A DNA stretch of 64,000 nucleotides, taken from contig DASVDZ010000064.1 in NCBI GenBank assembly GCA_036380835.1, positions 124,001-188,000 of the forward strand. The letters run 5' to 3'. Below are positions 20,380 through 28,107 of this stretch, piece by piece. The translations under genes were made by a program, and so were the position numbers. This stretch comes from DASQJL01 sp036380835 (GTDB lineage: Bacteria; Eisenbacteria; RBG-16-71-46; SZUA-252). Position 1 is the stretch's first letter; each line of letters opens with the position of its first letter. Below the pieces are notes generated by a model. That model made no database searches, was not told where the DNA came from, and worked only from the letters and a program-made list of their open reading frames with translations.

Positions 20380-21180
20380 CTAGGGGATCGGCGGCGGCAG
20401 CGGCACCGGAGGCGCCTCGCGCTCCCGCCTCGGCACCGGCGTGCGCGCCTGCGGCGGCAGCACCGTGGCGCGGTCGCGATAGTCGCGCAGGAGCACCGCC
20501 CCCGCTCCGAGCATCCAGATCTGGAGCGGGAGCCCCACGCCGTAGCGCGTGAACGCGCTCCGCATGGGGTTGATGGCGCCGCCGGTCGCGGTGGCGCCCA
20601 GGAAATCGAAGAGATAGACGAGGATCCCGAGCGCCGCGAAGACCGGCCCGCCGAGGCCGAGCCAGGGCGGCAGGATGTTCCGCGCGTTCGCCCCCGAGCC
20701 CGCCGCGATCACCGCCGTGAAGAGAAGGAGCCCCGCGAACCAGAGCGCGCCCATCTTCCAGAACCAATAGGTATTGAACAGCATCGTGGCGAGGCCGGGC
20801 TCGACCGACATCAGATTCGTGATGAAGGGATGGACGAAGAACTCGGCCGTCAGGAAGGCGGTCCAGAGCGCCGCGCCGACGAGGGCGCTCGACGACGCGA
20901 TCGACGCGGCGCCGGAGGATCCGCGCAGGTGGAGGAGGAACGCGAGCGCGGTGAAGCCGATCGTCGCGAGGACGAACCCCGTCGCCATGAACGCGTGGAG
21001 CCACATCCACGACCCGGCGTCCTGGCGCACCAGGACCTCGAGGATCTTGTTGGTCTCGTTGGCGGGCGGGAGCGAAGGGTAGAGAACGATCGACAGCGCG
21101 AGCAGGAGCGCGCCCCCGACGAAGCAGATCCCCGCGGTGAGTCCGATGGAACGGACCCGTTCCTCCATCACGTCGGCCAT
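20380..21180 (-). CDS. polytopic membrane protein of unknown function
   Basis: This 266-residue protein has about seven hydrophobic segments (starting at residues about 12, 55, 85, 130, 155, 185 and 215) and a short Pro/Arg-rich cytosolic tail (VPRREREAPPVPLPPPIP). The first loop carries PSLPPANETNKILEVLV. I see a loose resemblance to DUF4386-type proteins but no diagnostic motif. The ATG at 21180 has AGGAGG five bases upstream, so the longer frame to 21282 is rejected. It is divergent from the GT-C/TPR gene, with a perfect palindrome between them. Confidence 0.75.
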   Translation of the reverse strand: MADVMEERVRSIGLTAGICFVGGALLLALSIVLYPSLPPANETNKILEVLVRQDAGSWMWLHAFMATGFVLATIGFTALAFLLHLRGSSGAASIASSSALVGAALWTAFLTAEFFVHPFITNLMSVEPGLATMLFNTYWFWKMGALWFAGLLLFTAVIAAGSGANARNILPPWLGLGGPVFAALGILVYLFDFLGATATGGAINPMRSAFTRYGVGLPLQIWMLGAGAVLLRDYRDRATVLPPQARTPVPRREREAPPVPLPPPIP

Positions 21181-21218
21181 CCGGGCCTCCTTGCCAAGAA
21201 TCCCTCTTGAATGGAGCC

Positions 21219-21232
21219 GTGCCGATCGGCAC
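21219..21232. promoter_or_regulatory. perfect 14-base palindrome between divergent genes
   Basis: GTGCCGATCGGCAC is its own reverse complement. It sits 38 bases from the minus-strand ATG (21180) and 9 bases before the plus-strand GTG (21242), a good place for a shared operator. No cognate regulator is next to it, so its role is open. Confidence 0.4.
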
Positions 21233-21241
21233 TCTACCGCC

Positions 21242-23140
21242 GTGCCGTCCCGGAAGGAAGTCAAGAAGCGGGCCCAACCCACCGGCGCGACGGCGTCCCG
21301 GCCGGCCGCGGCGGTACCGTGGGGCCTGCTGGCCGCCGCCGTCGCCGCGATTCTCTACCTTCCCGCGCTCGCGAACGGATGGGTCTGGGACGACTCGATC
21401 CTCGTCGCGTCGCGCGGTTCCGGGGGCGCCGCGGGCGAGGGGTACGGTCCCGTCGCGCAGCTCCTCTACCGCCTCGAGTGGCTCGTGGCGGTCGGCGAGC
21501 CGGCCTTCTTCCATTTCACCAGCGCGCTCCTTTACGCCGTCGCGACCTGGCTCGTCTTCCGGCTCGCGCGCGGCCTCGGCGCGGCCCTCTGGCTGGCCTT
21601 CGGCGCGGCGCTCCTCTTCGCCGCGCATCCGGCGCACGTGGAGGCGGTCGCGTACGTCTCGGGTCGCCCCGACCTGCTCGCGACGACGCTCGCGCTCGCC
21701 GCCCTCGCGATCGCCCGAAGCGCGCCCGTCTGCGCCCCGGGCGGGTGCCGCTCCTGGCGCGTCTGGCCGGCCTACGGCCTGCTCGCGCTCGCGGTCCTCT
21801 CGGGCGAGGTCGCGCTCGTGACGCCGGTCGCGCTGATCGCCCTCGACCGCTGGGGCTCCCCCCGCGTCACCGCGCGCGGCCGGGCGCCGCTCTACGCGGG
21901 ATTCACCGCCGTCGCCGTGGCGGGGATCCTGACGCGGCTCTTCGACCGCTCGTTCCACGCGGCGACGGTCCACGCGGGCGTCCCGCCGGAGGCCGCGTGG
22001 CGGGCCCCGCTCCTCGCGACCTTCGACTATCTCCGGATGCTCGCGCTTCCGACCCGGCTGAGCGCCATCCGATCGTTGGGCGCGCACGAGGCGTCGGACG
22101 GGGGCCTCCTGATCGCGTCGGTTCTCTCGATCGTCGCGGTCGCGGCGTTCGTCTTCTGGCGCCGCCGCGACCCGCTCGCGCGCGCCGGGGCGATCCTGCT
22201 CGCCCTGCCCCTGATCCCGGCGCTCCCGCTCCCCTTCTTCCAGGGAGCGTACGTCGAGGAGCGCGCGGTCTTCTTCGCCTCGGTCGGTTTCGTGCTCCTG
22301 GTCGCTTCGCTCCTCGCGTGGCTCGCCGACGCCCTTCCGGCGGGCCGGCGCGCGGCGACCGCCGTGACGCTCGCCGCCGCCGCCGCGGCGGGGTTCGGCA
22401 CGCTGGCGCGGATCCCCGCGTGGCGGGACAACGTCTCCCTCCTCCAGGCCGCCGTTCTTGCCGCGCCCGACGATCCCGAGACCTACTACCGCCTCGGGCA
22501 GAACCACTACGCCCTCGGCGAGTTCGACGCCGCCCTGGTCGCCGTGAACCGCTCGATCGCGCTCGACTCCACGTTTGTAGACGCGCACCACCTCCGCACG
22601 GCGCTCCTGAGCCACGCGGGGCGCTTTCCCGAGGCCGAAGCCGAGACGCGGCGATCGATCGGGCTCGACCCGCGCGACGCCGTCGCCTGGGCCAACCTGG
22701 GTGACGCGCTGATGCGCCAGGGGAAGCTTCCCGAGGCGCTCGAGGCGTGCCGCCGCGCCGTGACCCTCGATTCGACGCTCGCCGGAAACTGGTACAACCT
22801 CGGCGTCGCCCTGGGAAGCTCGGGCGACGCCGCCGGCGCGGGCGAGGCGTATCGCCGGGCGATCGCCATCGAGCCGGGGCACGTCGCCGCCTGGAACAAC
22901 CTGGGCGCGGCGCTGGCCGCGACGGGGCGTCTCCAGGAGTCTTGCGACGCCTACCGGAGGGCCGTGGCGCTCGCGCCGGGGTCGGTCGAGAGCCGGATGA
23001 ACCTCGCCATCGCGTACATCCGCATCGGGGACAAGGCGGACGCCATGCGCGAACGGGATACCGTCCGGAGGATCGACCGAGCGATGGGCTTCAAGCTCGA
23101 CGAGATCTTCCGCAGCATCGGGTCGCCGCCGCCGCGTTGA
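21242..23140 (+). CDS. TMTC-like membrane glycosyltransferase (GT-C) fused to TPR repeats
   Basis: This protein has 632 residues from GTG 21242. A multi-pass domain (about residues 20-420) contains the GT-C-style loop NGWVWDDSILVAS near its start and AAHPAHVEAVAYVSGRPDLLA, both typical of the TMTC/protein-O-mannosyltransferase-like family in which the acidic pair binds metal and the lipid-linked sugar. The C-terminal 200 residues are four or more TPRs (PETYYRLGQNHYALGEF, AVAWANLGDALMRQG, GNWYNLGVALGSSGD, AAWNNLGAALAATGR). It probably glycosylates exported proteins; the substrate is unknown. The longer frame to 21137 has poor start support. Confidence 0.82.
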   Translation: MPSRKEVKKRAQPTGATASRPAAAVPWGLLAAAVAAILYLPALANGWVWDDSILVASRGSGGAAGEGYGPVAQLLYRLEWLVAVGEPAFFHFTSALLYAVATWLVFRLARGLGAALWLAFGAALLFAAHPAHVEAVAYVSGRPDLLATTLALAALAIARSAPVCAPGGCRSWRVWPAYGLLALAVLSGEVALVTPVALIALDRWGSPRVTARGRAPLYAGFTAVAVAGILTRLFDRSFHAATVHAGVPPEAAWRAPLLATFDYLRMLALPTRLSAIRSLGAHEASDGGLLIASVLSIVAVAAFVFWRRRDPLARAGAILLALPLIPALPLPFFQGAYVEERAVFFASVGFVLLVASLLAWLADALPAGRRAATAVTLAAAAAAGFGTLARIPAWRDNVSLLQAAVLAAPDDPETYYRLGQNHYALGEFDAALVAVNRSIALDSTFVDAHHLRTALLSHAGRFPEAEAETRRSIGLDPRDAVAWANLGDALMRQGKLPEALEACRRAVTLDSTLAGNWYNLGVALGSSGDAAGAGEAYRRAIAIEPGHVAAWNNLGAALAATGRLQESCDAYRRAVALAPGSVESRMNLAIAYIRIGDKADAMRERDTVRRIDRAMGFKLDEIFRSIGSPPPR

Positions 23141-23165
23141 CCCTCCCGGTGGCGCGTGCTAGTGT
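23137..23165 (+). promoter_or_regulatory. predicted promoter giving a leaderless mRNA for the membrane cassette
   Basis: TTGACC (23137-23142), which overlaps the upstream stop codon, is followed after exactly 17 bases by TAGTGT (23160-23165). The GTG start of the next gene begins 6 bases after the -10 box, at the expected transcription start, so no leader is predicted. Confidence 0.55.
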
Positions 23166-23171
23166 CCGCGC

Positions 23172-23966
23172 GTGGGAGACGGCCTCGACATCCGCTGGTT
23201 CGACCCCGCCCGCGCCAACCTCCTCATCGGCGTCGCCGTCTTCCTGGCGTTCCTCGTGGTGAACATCGTCCGCGCGCGCGGCGGATCCCACCTCTTCATC
23301 CGTCCCCTGGCGGGGCTCCAGGCGCTCGACGAGGCGATCGGCCGCGCGACGGAGATGGGCCGCTCGGTCCTCTATCTTCCCGGCCTCGGCGACATGAGCG
23401 AGGTCGGCACGCTCGCCTCCATCACGATCATGGCGCGCGTCGCGAGGCGCACCGCCGACATGGGATGCGACCTGAGCGTCCCCTGCTACGATCCCGTCGT
23501 GATGGCGATCCTGGACGGCGCCGTCCGGCAGGCCTACATCGAGGCGGGCCGCGGCGATCAGTTCCGCCCCGGGAGCGTCCACTACGTGAGCGCGCAGCAG
23601 TTCGCGTACGTGGCGGCGGTGAGCGGGATGATGCTCCGCGAGCGCCCGGCCGCGAACATCTTCATGGGGTCGTTCTACGCCGAGGCGCTCTTCCTGGCGG
23701 AGACGGGCAACCAGACGGGCGCGATCCAGATCGCCGGATGCGACCAGGTGACGCAGCTCCCCTTCTTCGTCTGCGCCTGCGACTACGTCCTCCTGGGCGA
23801 GGAGCTCTACGCCGCCAGCGCCTACCTGGGACGCGAGCCGATCCAGCTCGCCACGATCGCCGCCCAGGACTGGGCCAAGGCGCTCGCGGCGGCCCTCGTC
23901 GTGGCCTCCCTGATCGCCTCGGTGCTCGGGCATCCCGAGCTCGGAATGCTGCTCCGCACGCGATGA
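23172..23966 (+). CDS. membrane-anchored protein of unknown function (DUF6754-like), cassette gene 1
   Basis: This 264-residue protein has one hydrophobic segment at about residues 18-34 and another near the C-terminus (about 237-254), enclosing a soluble alpha/beta domain. Landmarks in the domain are SVLYLPGLGDMSEVGTLASITIMARVARRTADMG, VPCYDPVVM, SVHYVSAQQFAYVAAVSGMM, MGSFYAEALFLAETG and IQIAGCDQVTQLPFFVCACDYVLLGEELYAASAYL. It recalls proteins annotated as DUF6754, by memory only. It is the first of four genes with gaps of 12, 1 and -1 bases. The GTG start directly follows a promoter. Confidence 0.78.
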   Translation: MGDGLDIRWFDPARANLLIGVAVFLAFLVVNIVRARGGSHLFIRPLAGLQALDEAIGRATEMGRSVLYLPGLGDMSEVGTLASITIMARVARRTADMGCDLSVPCYDPVVMAILDGAVRQAYIEAGRGDQFRPGSVHYVSAQQFAYVAAVSGMMLRERPAANIFMGSFYAEALFLAETGNQTGAIQIAGCDQVTQLPFFVCACDYVLLGEELYAASAYLGREPIQLATIAAQDWAKALAAALVVASLIASVLGHPELGMLLRTR

Positions 23967-23978
23967 GGGCCTGATCGG

Positions 23979-24596
23979 GTGCGTTCGGGGCCGTACGTCG
24001 TCACCTTCCTGACCGGCGCGGTCCTCATCGCGATCTTCTTCATTCCCCACTATCGGGCCCAACAGGTCCAGGCCACGATCTTGGAGTGGGCCGACGTCGT
24101 CTACGCCTTCGCGCTCATCCTCGGTTCCATCTCGCTCTGGACCACGCACCAGAAGCGGATCAAGACGCGCGCGCCCGGCTGGATCTTCAGCTACGTCACG
24201 CTGGGCGCGCTTCTCTTCATCACGACGGCGGGCGTCGTCCAGGGGATCGACGAGGGGACGATGGTGGGGCGCCTCTACAACATGGTGAACGCGCCGCTCG
24301 CCTCGACCATGTTCGCGCTCCTCGCCTTCTTCATCGCGTCGGCGGCGTTCCGCGCGTTCCGAGCCCGGAATACCGAGGCGACGCTGCTCCTCGTGACGGC
24401 GGTCGTCATGATGATCGGGAGGGTCTCGATCGGAGAGTTCCTCTGGAAGGGCTTCCCGCCCCTGACCGAGTGGCTGCTCGACGTCCCGAACCTGGCCGCG
24501 AAGCGCGGCGTCGCGATCGGCGTCGGCCTGGGCGCGATCTCGACGGCGCTCAAGATCATCCTGGGCATCGACCGCTCCTATCTGGGGAGGTCCTGA
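23979..24596 (+). CDS. six-pass membrane protein, cassette gene 2
   Basis: This 205-residue protein has about six membrane segments (residues about 8-25, 35-57, 68-91, 110-130, 134-157, 175-195). Between segments two and three is a basic loop THQKRIKTRAPGW, probably cytosolic. I recognise no family, and no charged residue pattern suggests a transporter or enzyme. It starts at GTG 23979, 12 bases after gene 1, and is followed by gene 3 one base after its stop, with GGGGAGG before the next ATG. It is probably an integral subunit of a complex made by the cassette. Confidence 0.75.
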   Translation: MRSGPYVVTFLTGAVLIAIFFIPHYRAQQVQATILEWADVVYAFALILGSISLWTTHQKRIKTRAPGWIFSYVTLGALLFITTAGVVQGIDEGTMVGRLYNMVNAPLASTMFALLAFFIASAAFRAFRARNTEATLLLVTAVVMMIGRVSIGEFLWKGFPPLTEWLLDVPNLAAKRGVAIGVGLGAISTALKIILGIDRSYLGRS

Positions 24597-24597
24597 G

Positions 24598-25464
24598 ATG
24601 GCGGCGGAGCGGAACGCGACGTGGGCCAGGCGCCTCCTCGGGCTCGATCGCCGTGTGATCTTCCTGCTCGTGGCCCTGGCGACCGCCCTGCCGCTCCTCC
24701 TCCCGGTCAACCTGCCGATCACCGCTTCGCCCCGGGTCCGGGCCGCGTACGAGGCCGTGGACGCGCTCCCCCGCGGCTCCTACGTGCTCATGTCGCTCGA
24801 CTACGAGCCGGACATCATGGCGGAAGTGCAGCCGATGGCGATCGCGATGTTCCGGCAGTGCTTCCGGAAGGGCCTCAAACCGGTCGTGCTGACGCTCTAT
24901 CCCGCGGGGCCCGGCCTCGTGGAGAGCGCCCTTCGGATCGCGTCGACCGCCGAGGGGGCGGTGCGGAACAAGGACTTCGTGTTCCTCGGATACAAATCGG
25001 GGAGCCAGGCCGTGATCCTCGGCATGGGCGACGGGCTAAGGCAGCTCTTCCCCCAGGACTACTGGGGCACGCCACTCGACCAGATCCCGATGATGAAGGG
25101 GATCCAGGGCTACTCGCAGTTCCCGCTGGTCGTGAACCTCTCCGGGTCGTCGATCGCCGACTACTACATCCGGATCGCCGCCACGCGCTACCACCGGCCG
25201 CTCGTCCTCGGATGCACCGCGGTCATGGCGACCGACTACTACCCCTACCTTTCGTCCGGGCAGCTCCGCGGCCTGATCGGGGGCATGAAGGGCGCCGCCG
25301 AGTACGAGAGCCTGGCCGGGCTCTTCGGCGACGCGCGGCGCGGCATGGACGCGCAGAGCCTGGTCCACGTGATCGTCGTGATCTTCGTCGTCCTGGGGAA
25401 CCTGGCGCTCTTCGCGACCGGCGGCCTCAAACGGAACCCGCTCGATTCGGGAGGAACGACGTGA
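24598..25464 (+). CDS. membrane-anchored protein of unknown function, cassette gene 3
   Basis: This 288-residue protein repeats the architecture of gene 1: an N-terminal membrane segment (about 19-37), a roughly 200-residue alpha/beta domain, and a C-terminal membrane segment (about 257-274). Landmarks are GSYVLMSLDYEPDIMAEVQPMAIAMFRQCF, KPVVLTLYPAGPGLVESAL, DFVFLGYKSGSQAVILGMGDGLRQLFP, GIQGYSQFPLVVNLSG and RPLVLGCTAVMATDYYPYLSSGQLRGLIGGMKGAAEYESL. No catalytic motif is recognisable. The C-terminal tail is short and positively charged (GGLKRNP), so by the inside-positive rule the domain may face outward. It overlaps gene 4 by one base. Confidence 0.78.
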   Translation: MAAERNATWARRLLGLDRRVIFLLVALATALPLLLPVNLPITASPRVRAAYEAVDALPRGSYVLMSLDYEPDIMAEVQPMAIAMFRQCFRKGLKPVVLTLYPAGPGLVESALRIASTAEGAVRNKDFVFLGYKSGSQAVILGMGDGLRQLFPQDYWGTPLDQIPMMKGIQGYSQFPLVVNLSGSSIADYYIRIAATRYHRPLVLGCTAVMATDYYPYLSSGQLRGLIGGMKGAAEYESLAGLFGDARRGMDAQSLVHVIVVIFVVLGNLALFATGGLKRNPLDSGGTT

Positions 25465-26078
25465 TGCACGGCGTCGAGACCTGGGTCGCCGCGATCCTGA
25501 CCCTTTGCATCTTCTCCTTCCTCTATCGGGACAATCCGTTCTACAAGTTCGCCGAGCACCTCTTCGTCGGCGCGTCCGCGGGATATCTGCTCGCGGTTCA
25601 ATACCAGAACGTGATCCGGCCGAACGTGATCGTGAAGGTCAGCCACGGGAATCTCCTGCCGTTGATCCCGCTCTTCCTCGGCGTGATCCTCCTGGGCCGC
25701 CTCTGGGATCGGACCTCGGGGCTCGCGCGGTGGTCGATCGCCTTCTACGTCGGGATCTACTCGGGCATCGCCGTCCCAGCGTACATGCAGGCGCAGATCT
25801 TCGCCCAGCTCGCGGACGCGGTGAAGCCGTGGGGCACGGGGTGGCAGATGGTGAACGCGGGCCTGATCCTGCTGGGATTCCTGAGCGTGCTCGCCTACTT
25901 CTTCTTCTCGGCGCCGCACGGCGGGGCGCACGGCCTGATCGCGCGGATCGGCATCTGGTTCCTGATGGTCGCCTTCGGCGCTTCCTTCGGATACACCGTG
26001 ATGGCGCGCGTCTCCCTCCTCATCGCGCGCGTCCAGTTCCTGCTCCGGGACTGGCTGCACCTCATCCCGGGAGCGTAG
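25464..26078 (+). CDS. six-pass membrane protein, cassette gene 4
   Basis: This 204-residue protein has six membrane segments (about residues 5-22, 30-50, 64-80, 87-108, 128-150, 160-195). The first loop holds YRDNPFYKFAEHLFVGASAGY. Its ATG overlaps the TGA of gene 3, with GGGAGGAA upstream. Unknown family. With gene 2 it forms the polytopic half of the cassette. The gene ends 43 bases from the converging antiporter gene, with a strong GC hairpin in between. Confidence 0.75.
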   Translation: MHGVETWVAAILTLCIFSFLYRDNPFYKFAEHLFVGASAGYLLAVQYQNVIRPNVIVKVSHGNLLPLIPLFLGVILLGRLWDRTSGLARWSIAFYVGIYSGIAVPAYMQAQIFAQLADAVKPWGTGWQMVNAGLILLGFLSVLAYFFFSAPHGGAHGLIARIGIWFLMVAFGASFGYTVMARVSLLIARVQFLLRDWLHLIPGA

Positions 26079-26086
26079 CGCCGTCC

Positions 26087-26111
26087 GCCGGCGCGGGGCC
26101 CGGGCGCCGGC
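26087..26111. terminator. GC hairpin between converging genes
   Basis: GCCGGCGC (26087-26094) and GCGCCGGC (26104-26111) form a perfect 8-base stem with a 9-base loop midway between the stops of the cassette and the antiporter gene. There is no T run on either strand, so it may be a bidirectional transcription barrier rather than a classical terminator. Confidence 0.45.
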
Positions 26112-26121
26112 GATCGGCGGC

Positions 26122-28086
26122 CTATCCCCCTCCGAGCAGCGTGAACGCGGCGTCGAGCGCCTGGTGGTCTCCGACCAGGACCAGGATGTCTCCCGCCTCG
26201 AGGGCGAAGTCGGCCTCCGGGCTCACGTGGTGTACCCCGTCCCGGACGATCGCGATCACCAGCGCGCGGGTGCGACCCCGGAGATCGAGCTGGGCGAGCG
26301 ACCTCCCGATCGCGGGCGCGTCCGGCTCCAGATAGAACGTGTCGGTGACGGCGCCGGCCATCATCCGCTCGATGGAGTGCATCAAGGCGCCCGTCACGTC
26401 GCGCCCGCGAAGGAACGAGTAGCCTTCCCTCCTCAGCGCCTGCTCCTGGAGCCGGACGACGTTCCCGGGAACGTGGAAGCGCCGGAGCACGCGCATGACG
26501 ATCGCGATCGACGTCTCGAATTCCTCGGGGATCACCTCGTCGGCCCCGAGCCGCGTCAGTTCCGCCACCTCCGCCACCTGGCGGGTGCGCGCGATGATGT
26601 AGGCGCGCGGGTTCGAGCGCCGTGACTGGACGACGGCGGAGCGCGTCGCCGCGGGATCCGAGATCGCGAGCACCACCACGGCGGCGCGATCGACGGCGCA
26701 GGCCGAGAATCCCTCGGGGCGCGAGACGTCGCCGAACTCGATCCGCTCTCCCTCCGCGCGGGCGCGGCGGATGATGGCCGTGTCGAGCTCCATGACGACG
26801 TAGGGGAGACCGAGCTCGCGGAGCGTGCGCGCGACGTTCCGGCCGTTCACGCCGTATCCGGCGATCACGACGTGCCCCGAGAGCGCGGGCGCGCGGCCGG
26901 CCGCGGGCGCCGGCACGACCGGCGCCGCCCATCCCGTCCGCGACCCCACCCAGGACGCGAAGCGGATCAGGTACGGGGTCAGGATCAGCGTGAGCACGGC
27001 GACCGCGAGGAACTGCTGTCCCTGCGCCGCGCTCACGAGGCCCTGCGCCATCCCGACCGAGACGAGCACGAACGAGAACTCCCCGACCTGCGCCAGCGAG
27101 ATCCCGACGATCGCCGCGATCCGGAGCGGGAATCCCATGGCCCGGACGATGCCGGCGGCGACGGCGGCCTTGATCGCCATCGTGAGGAGGAGCCAGCCGC
27201 CCACCGTCCCCGGATGATCGCGCAGGTACTCCGGCGCCAGGAGCATCCCGATGCCGATGAAGAAGAGGCTCGAGAAGAGATCGCGGAACGGGAGGGTCTC
27301 GGCGACGATCTGATGCGCGTACTCGCTCTCGCTGACGAGGAGCCCCGCGAGGAACGCGCCGAGCGCGGGCGAGAGCCCGAGCCGCTGGGTGAGGAGCGCC
27401 GCGCCGAGGCAGACCGCGACCGCCATCATGACGTAGAGCTCCCGGACCCCGCTTCGGATCACGGCGTTCACGACGAGCGGCGTGAGGTACCGGACGACCA
27501 GGACGATCGCCGCGGTGGCGGCGAGCCCGATCAGGAGCCGCGGGCCGATCGCCACCGTCTGGTTCCCCGCCAGAGCCGGGATCAGGACGAGCATCGGAAC
27601 GATCGCGAGATCCTGGAAGAGGAGGATGCCGAGCAGGAGCCGGCCCTGCGGCGCGTGCGTCTCGCCGCGCTCCCCGAGGAGTCGGAGCACCATCGCCGTC
27701 GAGGAGAGGGTCACGAGCATGCCGGCGAAGATCGCGTGTCGGGGCGCCGCGCCGAGCGGGAGGAGCAGGAGGATCGCCGCCGTCGCGGCGGTCGTGCCGA
27801 GCACCTGGAGCGGCCCCGCCACCAGGAACGCGCGGCCGATCTCGCGGAGACGGGCGAAGGAAAACTCGAGGCCGATCATGAAGAGGAGGACCGCGACGCC
27901 GATCTCCGCGAGCGTCTGGACGTGCGCGGGCGATCCGATCAGGCCGAAGCCGCCGGGTCCGATCAGGATCCCGGTCAGCATGAACCCGACGGCCGGAGGG
28001 AGCTTGAGGCGCCGGCTCGACACGATCACCAGGAGGGCCGCGGTGAGCGTGACGACGAGATCCTGGAGGAAGGGGGTCTCGCCCAT
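26122..28086 (-). CDS. CPA2-family monovalent cation:proton antiporter (KefB/KefC-like)
   Basis: This 654-residue inner-membrane transporter exchanges K+ or Na+ for protons. Residues 1 to about 390 have about twelve membrane segments, with PPAVGFMLTGILIGP, GVAVLLFMIGLEFSF, LSSTAMVLRLLGERGE and LLFQDLAIVP; the last contains the conserved Asp of the CPA2 ion site. A RCK_N/TrkA-N domain follows (HVVIAGYGVNGRNVARTLRELGLPYVVMELD, a GxGxxG dinucleotide site), then a TrkA-C domain (last 80 residues, ending GDILVLVGDHQALDAAF). Gating by NAD(H) or a nucleotide is therefore likely. The gene starts 21 bases after the stop of the aminotransferase-like gene and is probably in its operon. Confidence 0.94.
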   Translation of the reverse strand: MGETPFLQDLVVTLTAALLVIVSSRRLKLPPAVGFMLTGILIGPGGFGLIGSPAHVQTLAEIGVAVLLFMIGLEFSFARLREIGRAFLVAGPLQVLGTTAATAAILLLLPLGAAPRHAIFAGMLVTLSSTAMVLRLLGERGETHAPQGRLLLGILLFQDLAIVPMLVLIPALAGNQTVAIGPRLLIGLAATAAIVLVVRYLTPLVVNAVIRSGVRELYVMMAVAVCLGAALLTQRLGLSPALGAFLAGLLVSESEYAHQIVAETLPFRDLFSSLFFIGIGMLLAPEYLRDHPGTVGGWLLLTMAIKAAVAAGIVRAMGFPLRIAAIVGISLAQVGEFSFVLVSVGMAQGLVSAAQGQQFLAVAVLTLILTPYLIRFASWVGSRTGWAAPVVPAPAAGRAPALSGHVVIAGYGVNGRNVARTLRELGLPYVVMELDTAIIRRARAEGERIEFGDVSRPEGFSACAVDRAAVVVLAISDPAATRSAVVQSRRSNPRAYIIARTRQVAEVAELTRLGADEVIPEEFETSIAIVMRVLRRFHVPGNVVRLQEQALRREGYSFLRGRDVTGALMHSIERMMAGAVTDTFYLEPDAPAIGRSLAQLDLRGRTRALVIAIVRDGVHHVSPEADFALEAGDILVLVGDHQALDAAFTLLGGG

Positions 28087-28107
28087 GGTCGGTGGCGGAG
28101 CGCCCCG

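Noticed and set aside
20380..21282. Longer form of the membrane protein starting at 21282
   Set aside because: It would overlap the divergent gene, and ATG 21180 has an AGGAGG at ideal distance and begins the membrane-protein pattern.
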